Assembly: GCA_963719465.1 (NCBI GenBank)
Contig: OY970386.1
Location: forward strand, 620,001-684,000
Length of the DNA: 64,000 nt
From: JALHUB01 sp963719465
Lineage (GTDB): Bacteria > Chloroflexota > Dehalococcoidia > DSTF01 > JALHUB01
Direction: 5' to 3'
A program made the translations under genes and the position numbers. The notes beneath the pieces are model-generated. The model had not been told where the DNA came from. It did not search any database and saw nothing but the letters and a program-made list of their open reading frames with translations. Below, in pieces: positions 45,460 to 52,704 of this stretch; position 1 is the first letter of the stretch; the number at the start of each line of letters is the position of its first letter.

Positions 45460-46551
45460 GTGTCTGCAGACTCACGCGATAGGCTCTATATCTACGGGGT
45501 GATCCCGACGAGAGAAGAAGCAACCCTCGGGATCATAGGGATCGGCGATGACGGCGCTCAGGTCTACACGATCCCCCATCAGGATATCGCCGCCGTGGTC
45601 AGCGAGTGTCCTGCCCGGGAGTACGCGTCGATGACCCGCGAGATGCTGATCAGGGAGCTCGCCCAGCATCAGCAGGTTGTGGAGCAAACCATGAAGCGTT
45701 TCCCGGTTCTCCCCGTCAAGTTCGGGACAACGGTGGAAGATCGGGCTCATGTCAGCCTGATCTTGCAGAAGGGCTACGCCGAGTTCAAAGCAGCCTATTC
45801 CCAGATGCAGGACAAGATCCAGGTGGAGGTCGTCGCCACCTGGGATTTGCAGTCGGTGCTGGGGGAGATCGCCCAGGAGGCGCCCATCAGCGAGCTCAAG
45901 GCGAAGATCGGCAGCGACTCCTCTCCCTCCACCATCCCCGACAGAATACGGCTGGGAGAAGCCATAAAGGGCTCGCTTGACCAGCGCCGCGAGCGCTACC
46001 AGCAGGACGCTATCAGCTTTCTAGCCGGCTGCGCCGTAGAGATGAAGCCCGACCCGCTTTTCGATGACAGCCTCGTCTTGAACATGGCCATACTCCTCCC
46101 TAAGGAGCGGCTGCCTGAGCTGGACGAGAGGCTGGACGAGCTTGACCAGAAGCTCAACGGCTATCTGACTTTTCGCCGGGTGGGTCCCTTGCCCCCCTAC
46201 AGCTTCAGTACTGTGGAAGTCAAGCGCATAAGCCCTGAAGAGGTGCGACAGGCTCGAGAGAGTCTTGATCTGCCTCAAGAAGCCACCCTGGCCGAGGTCA
46301 AGCAGGCCTACTACCGCCAGGCCAGGAGGTACCATCCGGACGCTCAGGCTGGCAACGCCGCTGACAGCCTCCGATTTACCCAGATCCAGGGGGCTTCTAG
46401 ATTGCTTATCAGCTATTGTCGGGCGCAACTGGCCGGTCAAGAGCGTGCGTCCGAGGCCAGTAATCAGGGGGCCCGCTGCTCGTTTGAGCCCGAGGCCGCC
46501 GAGGGCGCCATTCTTGTCTCCATCGGCTCCAGCGGAGGCGATATCCCATGA
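45460..46551 (+). CDS. GvpF/GvpL protein fused to a C-terminal J domain
   Basis: 363 aa. Residues 1 to about 255 are a GvpF/L protein (RLYIYGVIPTREE, AVVSECPAREY, FPVLPVKFGTT, and VGPLPPYSFSTVEV at the end of the family domain). Residues about 265-330 are a DnaJ J domain: a helix (TLAEVKQAYYRQARRY), the HPD motif at residues 292-294 and a second helix, then a short disordered tail. GvpF/L binds GvpA and helps nucleate vesicles; a J domain recruits and stimulates an Hsp70. DnaK is encoded at 52705. The stop overlaps the next start (ATGA). Confidence 0.88.
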   Translation: MSADSRDRLYIYGVIPTREEATLGIIGIGDDGAQVYTIPHQDIAAVVSECPAREYASMTREMLIRELAQHQQVVEQTMKRFPVLPVKFGTTVEDRAHVSLILQKGYAEFKAAYSQMQDKIQVEVVATWDLQSVLGEIAQEAPISELKAKIGSDSSPSTIPDRIRLGEAIKGSLDQRRERYQQDAISFLAGCAVEMKPDPLFDDSLVLNMAILLPKERLPELDERLDELDQKLNGYLTFRRVGPLPPYSFSTVEVKRISPEEVRQARESLDLPQEATLAEVKQAYYRQARRYHPDAQAGNAADSLRFTQIQGASRLLISYCRAQLAGQERASEASNQGARCSFEPEAAEGAILVSIGSSGGDIP

Positions 46552-47378
46552 GCCGAAACGGAGAAGCAGACAACGGGAACGGCGGCCTCTATCTCTACTG
46601 CCTCGTGAGAAGTGGAAACGGCCACTCATTCGATGAACTGGGCATCGCCGCCATGGGAATCGACGGGGCCGGTCGTGAGGTGCGCGCGGTCTCCTTCGAC
46701 GAGCTGAGTTTCGTGGTCAGCGAGTGCCCGAAAACCTACTACGATCCCCTTCGCAGCAATCTGATGGCGCACCAGAAGGTCATCGAGAAGATCATGCGGA
46801 GCGGCTTCGAACCGTTGCCGGTCAGGTTCAGCACAGTGGCCCGCCACTCCGGACCTATCGCTGCCGAGGAGCGGGTGGTCAAGGTCTTGCGGCGCCGATT
46901 CGGGGAGTTTCAAGGGCTCCTCGGAGACATGGAGGACAAGGTGGAACTGGGGCTGAAGGCCTTCTGGAGGAAAGAACGCCTCTTCCATGAGATTGTGTCG
47001 GAGAACCGAGACATCAGGGAGCTCAGAGACCGCATGGCAACTGCCCCGCCAGAGGGGCTGGCCTGGCGCAACGAGAGCCTCCGACTCGGCACGATGGTCA
47101 GCGACGCTATGGCCGCAAAGCGCGAGCAGGACGCGAGAAGAATAATCTCCGTCCTCAGGCCCATCGCCTACGACTATAAAACCAACAAAGTCTCTAGCGA
47201 CATGATGTTGCTCAACGGCGCCTTCCTCGTCTGCAAGGAGCAGGTAACCGAGTTCGACAAGACGGTGCAGAAGCTGGACGAAAGGTACGGCGAGAGGATG
47301 ACGCTCAAGTACGTGGGGCCTCTACCTCCCTTCAATTTCATCGAGATAATCATTCATTGGGATGGAGAGGAGGAGTAG
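46548..47378 (+). CDS. Gas vesicle protein GvpF/GvpL, second copy
   Basis: 276-aa GvpF/L family protein. GGLYLYCLVRSGN at the N-terminus, FEPLPVRFSTVAR, DKVELGLKAFWRKE and YVGPLPPFNFIEI at the C-terminus are the family landmarks. There is no J domain here, in contrast with its upstream neighbour. The ATG overlaps the preceding stop by 4 bases. Confidence 0.9.
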   Translation: MSRNGEADNGNGGLYLYCLVRSGNGHSFDELGIAAMGIDGAGREVRAVSFDELSFVVSECPKTYYDPLRSNLMAHQKVIEKIMRSGFEPLPVRFSTVARHSGPIAAEERVVKVLRRRFGEFQGLLGDMEDKVELGLKAFWRKERLFHEIVSENRDIRELRDRMATAPPEGLAWRNESLRLGTMVSDAMAAKREQDARRIISVLRPIAYDYKTNKVSSDMMLLNGAFLVCKEQVTEFDKTVQKLDERYGERMTLKYVGPLPPFNFIEIIIHWDGEEE

Positions 47379-47380
47379 AG

Positions 47381-47806
47381 ATGCTGATCGATGAGGATAG
47401 TCGGCTGCCGGGACGGGCAACGAGCAGAGAAAGGCGAAGGAGGCCAGGAATGGTGCAATCCAGTGCTGCCGAGAAATCGTCCTGGGCTGAGGTCAAGTGC
47501 GGATACTGCCAGGGCAAGGGCAATAACCGCTGGGGAGGATCGGGAAAATGTCCGGCTTGCGGTGGCAAGGGGGTCAATCACGTTGGGGAGCCCTACGTGG
47601 TGTGCGCCTTCTGTCGCGGCAGCGGCGTCCATCAGGACGCGCGGGGCTTCTACAAGCGGCTCACCTGCGCCACCTGCTCAGGCAAGGGGGTTGTGGCTGT
47701 TCCGGGCCCCGTTCAGACTTGCCCTGCCTGCGGCGGCTTGGGCAGGAGGCGGACAGGTGACTTGTCCTGCACCGTTTGCTCCGGCAGGGGAGTAGTGGCG
47801 GCTTAG
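47381..47806 (+). CDS. Stand-alone DnaJ-type zinc-finger protein, copy 1
   Basis: 141 aa. After a basic N-terminal 40 residues, six CxxCxGxG-type repeats follow (CGYCQGKG, CPACGGKG, CAFCRGSG, CATCSGKG, CPACGGLG, CTVCSGRG). DnaJ itself has four, binding two zinc ions. There is no J domain and no DnaJ substrate-binding domain. ATG at 47381 after GAGGAGG. It probably binds zinc and unfolded or hydrophobic clients, working with the DnaK of this cluster; that role is inferred. Confidence 0.8.
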   Translation: MLIDEDSRLPGRATSRERRRRPGMVQSSAAEKSSWAEVKCGYCQGKGNNRWGGSGKCPACGGKGVNHVGEPYVVCAFCRGSGVHQDARGFYKRLTCATCSGKGVVAVPGPVQTCPACGGLGRRRTGDLSCTVCSGRGVVAA

Positions 47807-47880
47807 CTACCCATTGTGCTCACATTCTCGCTCCCGGCACGCGGGGGTGACGGGCAGCATCTTGCGAAGGAGGCACGCAT

Positions 47881-48270
47881 ATGACTCGGAAGCTCCCCGC
47901 CCAACCTGGGAAGGCGAACTTGGTGCAGGCGCCTTGCGCCTACTGCGGAGGCAGAGGGAAGGACCGCTTCCAGTTATTGTCCTCCCTCTCCACGTGTGGC
48001 GTCTGCGGCGGCAGCGGCGCGATTGAGATAGAGATGCCCTTTCATCGCTGCGCCTTCTGCAACGGAAGCGGCATCCACCCTCACAAGCGTCTCTCCTGCA
48101 CCGCCTGCATGGGCAAAGGTGTGATCCATGTCGAGGAGCCGGTCAAGAAATGCCCTGCCTGCCAGGGTTTTGGCCTTGACGCCGCGGGCGACTCACAACT
48201 CTACTGCACCACCTGCGGCGGTGCGGGAGTGGTGTCCATCTCGCCAGCCGCGAATCCCAAGAACAAGTAG
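47881..48270 (+). CDS. Stand-alone DnaJ-type zinc-finger protein, copy 2
   Basis: 129-aa paralogue of the preceding gene with six repeats (CAYCGGRG, CGVCGGSG, CAFCNGSG, CTACMGKG, CPACQGFG, CTTCGGAG). It has the same gvp-cluster setting and a good ribosome site (GAAGGAGG). The repeats diverge from those of copy 1, so the duplication is not recent. Confidence 0.8.
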   Translation: MTRKLPAQPGKANLVQAPCAYCGGRGKDRFQLLSSLSTCGVCGGSGAIEIEMPFHRCAFCNGSGIHPHKRLSCTACMGKGVIHVEEPVKKCPACQGFGLDAAGDSQLYCTTCGGAGVVSISPAANPKNK

Positions 48271-48289
48271 GTGAAAGGAGGCGAGGCGC

Positions 48290-48619
48290 GTGGTTTCGTA
48301 TCTCTTGTACAAGACACTCAAGCTCGTGAACAGCGCCGTCACCTCTCCGGTGGTAGGACCCTACAAGGGGGTGAAGGGTGTCTTCGAGTCTATCCGCAAT
48401 GAGGCAGACGCCGAACGGCTGGATGAGGACCGTATCATGCAGCGCCTGACCGATCTCCAACTCCAGCTGGACACGGGCGAGATCGAGCAGGAGGAGTACG
48501 ACCGCCGCGAGAGGGAGATCATGGACCATCTGGCAGCGGTCCGAAAGTACAAGCGGGAACTGCAAGGGAAAGGCTCAGCGGTCGATCCCGGAGAAGCCGG
48601 CCGGGAGAAGGGGGAGTAA
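48290..48619 (+). CDS. gvpG: Gas vesicle protein GvpG
   Basis: 109-aa helical protein with the GvpG pattern: membrane-proximal N-terminus (YLLYKTLKLVNSAVTSPVVG), then NEADAERLDEDRIMQRLTDL and GEIEQEEYDRREREIMDHL. GTG start behind AAAGGAGG. GvpG interacts with GvpF and GvpL during early assembly. Confidence 0.87.
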   Translation: MVSYLLYKTLKLVNSAVTSPVVGPYKGVKGVFESIRNEADAERLDEDRIMQRLTDLQLQLDTGEIEQEEYDRREREIMDHLAAVRKYKRELQGKGSAVDPGEAGREKGE

Positions 48620-48621
48620 AT

Positions 48622-49161
48622 ATGACAAAGGAGAATGGTCCTCGGCGAAGGGATGCCCTAGACGAGGTGTCAGCCGCTCGTCGAGCCGCCACGCTTAGAT
48701 TCGCCATCGCCCAACAGGAGCGCGGGCACTGCGCTGAGGCTCAGCAAGCCTACGGTCGGCTTATCGAGCAGTATCCGGGCACTGATGAGGAGACGGAGGC
48801 GCGGGAGCGGATGCTCGATATCGCTCACGTCTTTGCAGCCGAAAACCAGACCTACCGGATGCTGGGTGTCTACGACACCCTTGAGAGCCTGTACGCTCGC
48901 CAGGGGGCGCCCAACGTGGAAGAGGCTCGCAGAGAGCGCGTCAGGGAGATAGTGGACGACATCCACCGGAGAGACAGGCGCGAAACGGAGGCTGAGGCAG
49001 GTCCGCCGGCGACGCCCCAGAACGAGGAACCGCCCTGGGAGGAAACGGTCGTTCCCCCGCAGCAAATTGCGGCCCGGCGGCGGCCCCTTTCAGCGGGCGG
49101 CCCAACGGCGTCTCCCCTCAACAGGAGGCGGGCCAGCGGCGAAGGAGGTAGGCTGAGTTGA
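48622..49161 (+). CDS. Unrecognised protein of the gas vesicle cluster, TPR-like N-terminus
   Basis: 179 aa. The first 110 residues are helical with a tetratricopeptide-like rhythm (AATLRFAIAQQERGHCAEAQ, then AYGRLIEQYPGTDEETEARE); the last 60 are acidic/proline-rich and then basic, likely disordered. No gvp family is recognised. The stop overlaps the next start (TTGA), so it is translationally coupled to a GvpA paralogue. Confidence 0.6.
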   Translation: MTKENGPRRRDALDEVSAARRAATLRFAIAQQERGHCAEAQQAYGRLIEQYPGTDEETEARERMLDIAHVFAAENQTYRMLGVYDTLESLYARQGAPNVEEARRERVREIVDDIHRRDRRETEAEAGPPATPQNEEPPWEETVVPPQQIAARRRPLSAGGPTASPLNRRRASGEGGRLS

Positions 49162-49520
49162 CCAGCGAGCTGAGGCCAACCCGAGACCACGTTGAAAGCC
49201 TGGCAGACGTGATAGACACCATCCTTGACAAGGGTCTGGTGATCAACGCCGACATTGTTGTGTCGGTCGTGGGGGTGGAGCTCCTGGGCATCAAGATCAG
49301 GGCTGCCCTCGCCTCCTTCGAGACGGCGGCCAGATACGGGCTGGAGTTCCCTTCCGGCGCCAACCTGGAGCTGCCTGCCTGGCAGGAGGCGCAGACCGTG
49401 AAGGAGGCCTGTCCTCAATGCGACAAGCGGGTGGCAGCGGAAGAGCTCCTTAGCGCCGGCTGCCCCTGGTGTGGATGGATGAGCGCCAGGGCTGAGGCCC
49501 CACCGATGAGGGCCGCGTAG
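49158..49520 (+). CDS. GvpA/GvpJ-family protein with C-terminal zinc ribbon
   Basis: 120 aa. The first 75 residues form a GvpA-type core (SLADVIDTILDKGLVINADI, then VVSVVGVELLGIKIRAALAS). The C-terminal part has CPQC and CPWC separated by 15 residues, a zinc-ribbon layout, in place of the usual GvpJ tail. TTG start behind AAGGAGG. Minor GvpA paralogues such as GvpJ sit at the vesicle tips and start assembly; a zinc ribbon could dock it to another assembly factor. Confidence 0.82.
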   Translation: MTSELRPTRDHVESLADVIDTILDKGLVINADIVVSVVGVELLGIKIRAALASFETAARYGLEFPSGANLELPAWQEAQTVKEACPQCDKRVAAEELLSAGCPWCGWMSARAEAPPMRAA

Positions 49521-49564
49521 CCCGCTAACGCGCGGGGGAGCGGGAAGTCGTACGAGGGAGGGTC

Positions 49565-49861
49565 ATGAACGCACCAGGAACTGTTCTGCTGCCAACCAGG
49601 TATGAGAAGGCCACCCTGGTCGATCTGCTCGACAGGGTCTTCGACAAGGGCGTGGTGATCCATGCCGACCTGCTGATATCGGTTGCCGGCATCCCTCTGC
49701 TGGGCGTCAACCTCCGAGCGGCGCTGGCAGGAATGGAGACGATGCGCCGCTACGGCATCATGCAGGACTGGGACGAGCGCGCACGCGCCTGGGAGCGAGA
49801 ACACGCGGCGGCCGGCGAACTTTCGCGGGCGCCGCAATCAATCGCAGCGAGGAATAACTAA
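49565..49861 (+). CDS. GvpA-family minor protein (GvpJ/GvpS type)
   Basis: 98 aa with the GvpA core (TLVDLLDRVFDKGVVIHADL, then LISVAGIPLLGVNLRAAL) and a charged C-terminal tail (DERARAWEREHAA). ATG start after GGGAGGG. It precedes gvpK directly, as gvpJ/gvpS often does. Whether it is J, S or another minor paralogue cannot be decided by eye. Confidence 0.82.
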   Translation: MNAPGTVLLPTRYEKATLVDLLDRVFDKGVVIHADLLISVAGIPLLGVNLRAALAGMETMRRYGIMQDWDERARAWEREHAAAGELSRAPQSIAARNN

Positions 49862-49862
49862 C

Positions 49863-50237
49863 TTGGTAGTCGAAATCGACGAGGGCAATCTGAGGCAAGG
49901 CGTGCTGGCCCTGGTGGTCAGCTTGGTGGAGATCATCCAGGAAACCCTGGAGCTGCAGGCCTTCCGACGGATGGAGAGCGGCAGCTTGACGCAGGACGAG
50001 GTCGAGCGACTGGGGCAGGCGCTATCGGACCTCAGTGTGGCTATAGAGCAGATAAAGTGCGAGCAGGGGCTGAGCGACGCCGTCCAGCAGGTGCGCGATG
50101 GCCTCGATGACCTGGTAGACAACGTAGTGGATAGCTTCCTGAACCCAGAGCTCTGGCTTCGGGAAGCGGGAACGAAGGGAAGAGAGGGGGCACAACCAAG
50201 TGGCACGGACATTCCAGCCCGCTCTGGCTCACGATGA
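49863..50237 (+). CDS. gvpK: Gas vesicle protein GvpK
   Basis: 124-aa protein with the GvpK core: DEGNLRQGVLALVVSLVEII, then ETLELQAFRRMESGSLT and EVERLGQALSDL. TTG start one base after the previous stop. GvpK is essential in most gas vesicle clusters. Its 3' end overlaps the next gene by 38 bases. Confidence 0.9.
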   Translation: MVVEIDEGNLRQGVLALVVSLVEIIQETLELQAFRRMESGSLTQDEVERLGQALSDLSVAIEQIKCEQGLSDAVQQVRDGLDDLVDNVVDSFLNPELWLREAGTKGREGAQPSGTDIPARSGSR

Positions 50238-51279
50238 GCGCGTGCTTCTGTACGAGCAGGGCGGCTACACCTCGGGGCGCTCCTGGCGGCTGGGGATCCT
50301 TTGCCTGACGGACAGAAGATTACTGTTTGCCCAGGGTGACCGGCAACGGGTTGAGGTTCCCCTGTCCTCCGTCAGGGAGCTGGGCGTGGATAAGAGGCGA
50401 TTCGCCCTCGCGACCAAGCCCTGTCTCGCCCTCCGGCAGCGGGACGGAGGAGAGGGCAGTGCCCTCAAGGCCTGGTTTACGGTCGCCCACATCGAAAAAT
50501 GGTGGAAGACTATGGCCGGCCTCGTCGAAGAGCAAGGAACCATCCTACATGCCGAGGGCGGGCAGCCCCAGGCTATCGTTCTCGGATCGCAACCCCCTGG
50601 CCCCTACATCCGCGACGACCCGAGAGCCGCCGGGCCGGCGCTGCGGCTGCCAAGGCATGAGCTCGCCGAGATAGGCAGAGATCGGGCACGGCAGATCGCG
50701 TCCGAAGCCCGCAGCGGGCGGCGCGACGAACCGCTCCCGGTTGACGGCATTGCCCAGGTAGCCCGGCTGCTCGACCGCGCCAGCGCCAAACTAGTCTGGC
50801 ACATCTGGAAGAACCGACATGCCAGGCTGGACGAGCTCACGGACCTTCTGGGAGAAACATCCCACATGAACGCCCTGGTGCGGATCAGGGAAGAGGTGAA
50901 CCCGCTGGCCATCCGCCTCTTGGGTAGACCCCTACTCATTTTCGAGAGATCCCGCGTCGATCCGCGGACTGGGCAGCAGGTTCTCTTTAGCTGGTGGCTG
51001 AATGAAGAGGCGCCAGACAAGCCAGCCGGTGAGGCAGAGTTCGTGGACGTGCTGGATGAGGGTGACCACTTCCTTATACTGCTGGAGCTACCAGGCGTCA
51101 GCGAGGAAGAGATCGAGCTGAGTGTCGGGGGTGGCTCGCTTACCGTGGCCGTGGACACGGCGTGTCGAAGGTATCACGAGCAGGTCCCGCTCCCCGCGGG
51201 AGTCGACGCCGATCGCCTGTTGGCCGCCTATCGGAACGGCATCTTGCAGGTGAGATTGAGCAAGGAGCGCATGCCATGA
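50200..51279 (+). CDS. PH-like domain / Hsp20-like domain protein of the gas vesicle cluster
   Basis: 359 aa, three parts. Residues about 10-95 look like a bacterial PH/GRAM-type beta domain (GILCLTDRRLLFAQGDRQRV). A helical middle with a winged-helix look follows (DELTDLLGETSHMNALVRIR). The last 90 residues are Hsp20/GvpH-like (VDVLDEGDHFLILLELPGVS, then LLAAYRNGILQVRLSKERMP). No named gas vesicle protein has this architecture to my knowledge. GTG start inside the gvpK 3' end; the stop overlaps the next ATG. Confidence 0.68.
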   Translation: MARTFQPALAHDERVLLYEQGGYTSGRSWRLGILCLTDRRLLFAQGDRQRVEVPLSSVRELGVDKRRFALATKPCLALRQRDGGEGSALKAWFTVAHIEKWWKTMAGLVEEQGTILHAEGGQPQAIVLGSQPPGPYIRDDPRAAGPALRLPRHELAEIGRDRARQIASEARSGRRDEPLPVDGIAQVARLLDRASAKLVWHIWKNRHARLDELTDLLGETSHMNALVRIREEVNPLAIRLLGRPLLIFERSRVDPRTGQQVLFSWWLNEEAPDKPAGEAEFVDVLDEGDHFLILLELPGVSEEEIELSVGGGSLTVAVDTACRRYHEQVPLPAGVDADRLLAAYRNGILQVRLSKERMP

Positions 51280-52116
51280 GGGACCAGGATATCCGTACGC
51301 CGGAGGCCAGATACGTATACGCGGTCATCCCCAGAGCGCCAAGGGAGGAGTTCGGCCGGATCGGCATCGGTGGGGCGCGTGTGTATGTGCTGTGGCAGGG
51401 AGAGATCGGTGCCCTCGTCCACGATTGCCCTCCTGAGCCCTACCGGGGCGATAGCGAGACCATGATGGGCTGCGTGAAGGCCCACAACAGCGTCATCGAC
51501 CGGGCCTGGGCTGAGGCAGGCTCCATCCTGCCCATGCGATTCAACGTCATCGTCAGGCCCGACGGGGGCCGCACCGCCGACGAGAACGTCCGCAGGTGGC
51601 TGGAAGAGGAGCATCCCAATTTCAAGATCAAGCTGGACGAGTTCAGGGATAAGGTTGAGCTAGGGACCCAGAATCCTCTGGGACCCGGCCGTCATCGCCT
51701 CCAAGCTGGCCGAGGGCAGCGAAGAGATCAGGGCTTTGAGGGCAGCCATGGCAGACATGTCCAAGGGCACAGCCTACCTCCAGCGCCACAAGATCGCCGA
51801 GATGATGAAGCAAGAGCTGGAGAGAAAGGCCGTTCGCGACTATACGGCTTGCTACGAGGCCCTGAGCAAGCACGCCGAGAGCATCCACGTGAACAAGCTC
51901 AAGAAGCACGATAACAAGACAATGATCGCCAACCTGGCTCTCCTGGTGCGCAGGGAGAAAGTGGAGGCCGTCGGCGCCGCATTGGGCAGCTTCAGCGGAG
52001 AAGAGGGGGTGGAGGTCCGCTTTACCGGGCCCTGGCCACCCTATACGTTCGCCGCCAACATACCCGTCGTCGGACAGAGGAGCCTCGTCGGGCAGGGTAC
52101 GGGTGATGCCGGTTAA
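51276..52116 (+). pseudogene. Third GvpF/GvpL gene, interrupted by a +1 frameshift
   Basis: The first frame starts at ATG 51276 (ATGA overlap) and carries the GvpF/L N-terminus (RYVYAVIPRAPREEFGRIGI, then SILPMRFNVIV and DKVELG). At about 51671 one extra A shifts the frame; removing it continues as ILWDPAVIASKLAEGSEEIR and the family C-terminus (FTGPWPPYTFAANI) up to 52116. Both halves are well conserved, so the lesion is recent, an error in the sequence, or a recoding site; the local AATCCTC sequence is not an obvious slippery site. Confidence 0.75.
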
Positions 52117-52417
52117 GAGAACGCCCTCCTTGGAAAGCGTTCCCGATGTGGTGGAAGGCATTCTGGACAGAGGGATCGTTATCGTTGATCGAGAGGCGTT
52201 CTTCTCCTTGTTCCGCCTCGAACTGCTTGGCATCGAGGCGGGGGCTACTGTGCTCTCCTGCGATACGTACCTTGAATACGCGGAGGCGGTGGGCCTGATC
52301 CCCCTGGAAAGTACCCGTCACGTCACCGAATACACCAGCCGCGGCAAGGCGAGGGACTGGCTCCGCTTCCCCTGGAAATACATCCGGATAGCGCTCAGGA
52401 CAGTCCTGGGCCGGTGA
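52106..52417 (+). CDS. GvpA-family minor protein with basic C-terminal tail
   Basis: 103 aa; ATG at 52106. The GvpA-like core is visible (SVPDVVEGILDRGIVIVDRE, then FRLELLGIEAGATVLSC) and is followed by a Lys/Arg/Trp-rich tail (RGKARDWLRFPWKYIRIALR) that may bind membrane or nucleic acid. It is the most diverged of the four GvpA paralogues; it may be GvpM-like. It overlaps the end of the third gvpF/L. Confidence 0.75.
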   Translation: MPVKRTPSLESVPDVVEGILDRGIVIVDREAFFSLFRLELLGIEAGATVLSCDTYLEYAEAVGLIPLESTRHVTEYTSRGKARDWLRFPWKYIRIALRTVLGR

Positions 52418-52441
52418 CGCGCGTGGCCGGGAGCGGATAGC

Positions 52442-52702
52442 ATGCTTAAGCCAAAGCAGATGCGGAGCCTCGACTGGGCGATAGCTGATGCTGGAAGGGC
52501 GGACCTGGCTGAGCTCATGCGCCGCATCCGCAGAGCGCGCAAGGTCGAGTTCGAAAAGCATATCCGCCAACTCATCCGGCAGATCGAGTTTGACCGCCGC
52601 CTGAGGCAGGCAAGGGTCGACGAGATCCGCAGCGAAGTGAAGGAGTTCAAGGACGAGTGGCGGAAGCAGGTCCGGCGATTTCGGCGGGCAAGGACGGAAT
52701 AG
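52442..52702 (+). CDS. Small basic helical protein of the gas vesicle cluster
   Basis: 86 aa, one long charged helix (KVEFEKHIRQLIRQIEFDRR and following). No family is recognised. It lies between a GvpA paralogue and dnaK, two bases before the latter, and ends inside the same apparent transcript. Confidence 0.55.
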   Translation: MLKPKQMRSLDWAIADAGRADLAELMRRIRRARKVEFEKHIRQLIRQIEFDRRLRQARVDEIRSEVKEFKDEWRKQVRRFRRARTE

Positions 52703-52704
52703 AC

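Noticed and set aside
51660..51690. Programmed frameshift in the third gvpF/L
   Set aside because: No slippery heptamer, internal Shine-Dalgarno or obvious stimulatory structure is visible; error or mutation is simpler, though not excluded.
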